This document shows positions 7,147-8,233 of a DNA stretch of 8,233 nt, one piece after another (within the stretch, counting starts at the first letter, position 1; each line of letters begins with the position of its first letter). Source of the DNA: an uncultured Bacteroidales bacterium (lineage in GTDB: Bacteria; Bacteroidota; Bacteroidia; Bacteroidales; UBA932); the NCBI GenBank assembly GCA_946617545.1, contig CAMOKK010000056.1, forward strand, positions 1 through 8,233. Direction: 5' to 3'. Made by a program: the position numbers and the translations under genes. The notes under the pieces are model-generated. The model had not been told where the DNA came from, ran no database searches, and saw nothing but the letters and a program-made list of their open reading frames with translations.

Positions 7147-7716
7147 CTATTTCACGCGCTGGCCGTAGGAACGGTCGGTGGTGTTCACGGTGATAATCTC
7201 GCCGGTCTCGATGAAGAGCGGAACCATAATCTTGGCGCCGGTCTCCAGGGTAACTTCCTTCAGGGCCGATGTGGAGGCGGTGTTGCCCTTCACGGCAGGC
7301 TCGCTGTAGGTGACCTCCAGGGTTACGTAGGTGGGAAGCTCGCAGGTGAGGCAGCGCTCTTCGGGCTCCGTCATGAACATCATTTCCACGTGCTGGCCTT
7401 CCTTCATGAGGTCTGCGTTGTCCACTACGTCGTGGGGGAGGGTAATCTGCTCGTAGGTTTCTTCGTGCATGAAGTTGAAGGCCTCGCCGTCGTCATAGAG
7501 GAACTGGTAGGGGCGACGCTCCACGGAGATGGTGTCCAGTTTTACGCCGGCGGTGAAAGTGTTCTCCAGGATGCGGCCGTTTTCCAGGTTGCGCAGTTTG
7601 GTTTTTACGAAGGCCGGGCCCTTGCCGGGTTTCACGTGCTGGAAGTACACAACGGCGCAAGGTTTGCCGTTGAACATGATGTACATTCCGTTCTTAAGGT
7701 CAGCAGTTGTTGCCAT
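7147..7716 (-). CDS. efp: Translation elongation factor P
   Basis: Cytoplasmic tRNA-shaped factor that binds between the P and E sites and relieves stalling at polyproline stretches. The 189-residue length is typical. The N-terminal KOW-like domain contains HVKPGKGPAF (27-36) with the loop-tip lysine K32, equivalent to the modified K34 of E. coli. VERRPYQFLY (65-74) and the C-terminal OB domain ending TTDRSYGQRVK are recognisable. The loop is of the lysine type, not the arginine type modified by EarP; no EpmA/EpmB-like modification gene is in the window, so its modification state cannot be inferred. It has its own strong promoter. Its stop codon directly follows, on the opposite strand, the stop of the response regulator. 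Confidence 0.96.
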   Translation of the reverse strand: MATTADLKNGMYIMFNGKPCAVVYFQHVKPGKGPAFVKTKLRNLENGRILENTFTAGVKLDTISVERRPYQFLYDDGEAFNFMHEETYEQITLPHDVVDNADLMKEGQHVEMMFMTEPEERCLTCELPTYVTLEVTYSEPAVKGNTASTSALKEVTLETGAKIMVPLFIETGEIITVNTTDRSYGQRVK

Positions 7717-7727
7717 AAATGGGTATT

Positions 7728-7871
7728 TTAGTTAATCATTGGTTTCAAATAGCCCACAAAATTAACTAATTGTCCCTTTTTCTGCAAATTTTTGTGTTTC
7801 CGGGCCGATTTTGGCGCCAGGGTCCGAGCTGGGTTGGCTATGGCCTTGACAACTAACTCATTGATTCTCAT
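7728..7871 (-). CDS. Possible small basic protein (47 aa), unrecognised
   Basis: An open frame on the minus strand from ATG 7871 gives 47 residues beginning MRINELVVKAIANP and ending GYLKPMIN, ending 11 nt before the efp start. It is rich in Lys/Arg (KSARKHKNLQKK in the middle) and has no membrane segment or Cys pair. An in-frame upstream ATG at 7937 would add 22 residues and run through the inverted repeat. I recognise no family. Against it, the efp promoter lies inside its 3' half and no TAnnTTTG promoter precedes it. It may be a chance reading frame in the efp leader region. Conservation at protein level would decide. Confidence 0.25.
   Translation of the reverse strand: MRINELVVKAIANPARTLAPKSARKHKNLQKKGQLVNFVGYLKPMIN
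7757..7788 (-). promoter_or_regulatory. Bacteroides-type promoter of efp
   Basis: On the minus strand a perfect -33 TTTG (7788 to 7785) and a perfect -7 TAATTTTG (7764 to 7757) are separated by exactly 20 nt, as in the Bacteroidota housekeeping promoter consensus. Transcription would start near 7750, leaving an AT-rich leader of about 34 nt before the efp ATG at 7716, with no Shine-Dalgarno sequence. Confidence 0.78.
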
Positions 7872-7884
7872 AGACTTGTAGCAC

Positions 7885-7913
7885 ATTTCTCGTTCAGTTT
7901 TTGAACGAGAAAT
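7885..7913. repeat. Perfect 12-bp inverted repeat with 5-nt spacer
   Basis: ATTTCTCGTTCA (7885-7896) and its exact reverse complement TGAACGAGAAAT (7902-7913) flank the spacer GTTTT. It lies between the histidine kinase stop and efp. Neither strand has a run of T after the stem, so it is a poor intrinsic terminator. It could be a dimeric regulator's operator or an RNA hairpin in a transcript running from the kinase towards efp. Confidence 0.8.
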
Positions 7914-8009
7914 ACTATATAACACGCTATGGCTCAATTACTTACTTGTCAACCCCACCAGGGCCGATGGGGCCGTTCGTTGAAAACACTCTTTGTAAGC
8001 CGGGAGGCC

Positions 8010-8233
8010 TCAGGCCTTGGGAATCTTGACGGTGAAGCAAGCGCCGCCCAGGGTGAAGGAGCGGGCGTAGGAGATGGAGCCGCCGCAGTGTTCGGCAATG
8101 CGCCGGCAGATGGCGAGGCCCAGGCCGGAGCCGCTGGTTTTGGTGGTGAAGTCCGGGGTGAATATCTTGTCCTGGTTCTGTTCGGACACGCCGGGGCCGT
8201 TGTCTTCCACCACAATCTCGTAGAAGCCGTCCT
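8010..8233 (-). CDS. Sensor histidine kinase, C-terminal HATPase part (NtrY-like), cut by window edge
   Basis: The last 73 residues of a histidine kinase; the start lies beyond the right edge. Visible are the G1 box VVEDNGPGV, the F-box region KIFTPDFTTK and the G2 box SGSGLGLAI, followed by the closing HATPase segment (AEHCGGSISY, GACFTVKIPKA). The FTTKTSGSGLGLA pattern resembles NtrY-like kinases of Bacteroidota. The visible part ends with the ATP-binding domain, without a fused receiver. It would autophosphorylate on a histidine and pass phosphate to a response regulator. The NtrX-like regulator at 5998-7146 is a candidate partner, though efp separates them and orientation is opposite. Sensor and dimerisation domains are not visible. 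Confidence 0.9.
   Translation of the reverse strand, partial: DGFYEIVVEDNGPGVSEQNQDKIFTPDFTTKTSGSGLGLAICRRIAEHCGGSISYARSFTLGGACFTVKIPKA

Larger units (their letters stand above)
7717..8009. other. Intergenic region between histidine kinase and efp
   Basis: About 290 nt without a secure gene, more AT-rich than its surroundings at the efp end. It holds the efp promoter (7757-7788), a possible 47-aa ORF (7728-7871), the perfect inverted repeat (7885-7913), and a GC-rich patch at 7953-7973. That patch has a weak CCCCA/TGGGG stem and one copy of the octamer GGCCGATG. I see no tRNA, riboswitch fold or convincing terminator in it. Confidence 0.6.

Noticed and set aside
7885..7913. Inverted repeat as an intrinsic terminator or XerCD dif site
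   Set aside because: No T-run follows the stem on either strand, and the 12-5-12 geometry with an AT/CG mix does not fit the 11-6-11 dif layout.
7953..7972. CCCCA/TGGGG as a terminator for the histidine kinase
   Set aside because: The stem is only 5 bp with a 10-nt loop, and there is no T-tract on the minus strand after it.
7929..8233. Plus-strand frame open to the window edge
   Set aside because: Most of it is antisense to the histidine kinase ATP-binding motifs, and its translation shows no recognisable domain.
1..8233. CRISPR array, transposon, prophage or defence genes
   Set aside because: There are no regularly spaced direct repeats and no transposase, integrase, nuclease or toxin motifs; every long gene is a recognisable core or regulatory gene.

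Overview
The window looks like chromosomal core DNA from a GC-rich member of the Bacteroidota, probably order Bacteroidales. The evidence is Bacteroides-type promoters (TTTG / TAnnTTTG with about 20 nt between them), AT-rich leaders without Shine-Dalgarno sequences, an N-terminally anchored AsmA-like envelope protein with the C-terminal motifs usual in this phylum, and Bacteroidota-style PrmA, IspH and EF-P. The genus cannot be fixed from this sequence.

Left part (1-5931, all minus strand): a compact cluster reads cmk -> ispH -> asmA-like -> prmA -> tRNA-Leu(UAG). cmk and ispH overlap by 7 nt, ispH abuts the asmA-like gene with no gap, and asmA-like and prmA overlap by 8 nt, so these four genes look like one translationally coupled operon. 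A good promoter lies just before cmk. The tRNA, cut by the window edge, begins 22 nt after the prmA stop and has its own -7 element across that junction. The cluster combines CTP-related nucleotide metabolism, the last step of the MEP isoprenoid pathway, a large envelope protein and ribosomal protein methylation.

Middle (5932-7146): a 66-bp divergent intergenic region separates cmk from a plus-strand NtrC/NtrX-type response regulator. The regulator has a normal receiver and AAA+ ATPase domain, but it stops right after the AAA+ domain, so it has no Fis-type DNA-binding domain, and its sigma-54 contact loop reads GSFTSA instead of GAFTGA.

Right part (7147-8233, minus strand): efp meets the regulator tail to tail with no intervening base. 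Upstream of efp are a textbook promoter, an unusual perfect 12-bp inverted repeat, a possible 47-residue basic ORF, and the C-terminus of an NtrY-like sensor histidine kinase that continues beyond the window. The kinase is a plausible partner of the regulator, although efp lies between them and the two genes face each other.

I saw no CRISPR array, insertion sequence, phage gene or toxin-antitoxin module. The most unusual points are the regulator without an output domain, the palindrome at 7885-7913, and a strongly over-represented octamer (GGCCGATG / CATCGGCC) found on both strands, in several reading frames and once between genes.
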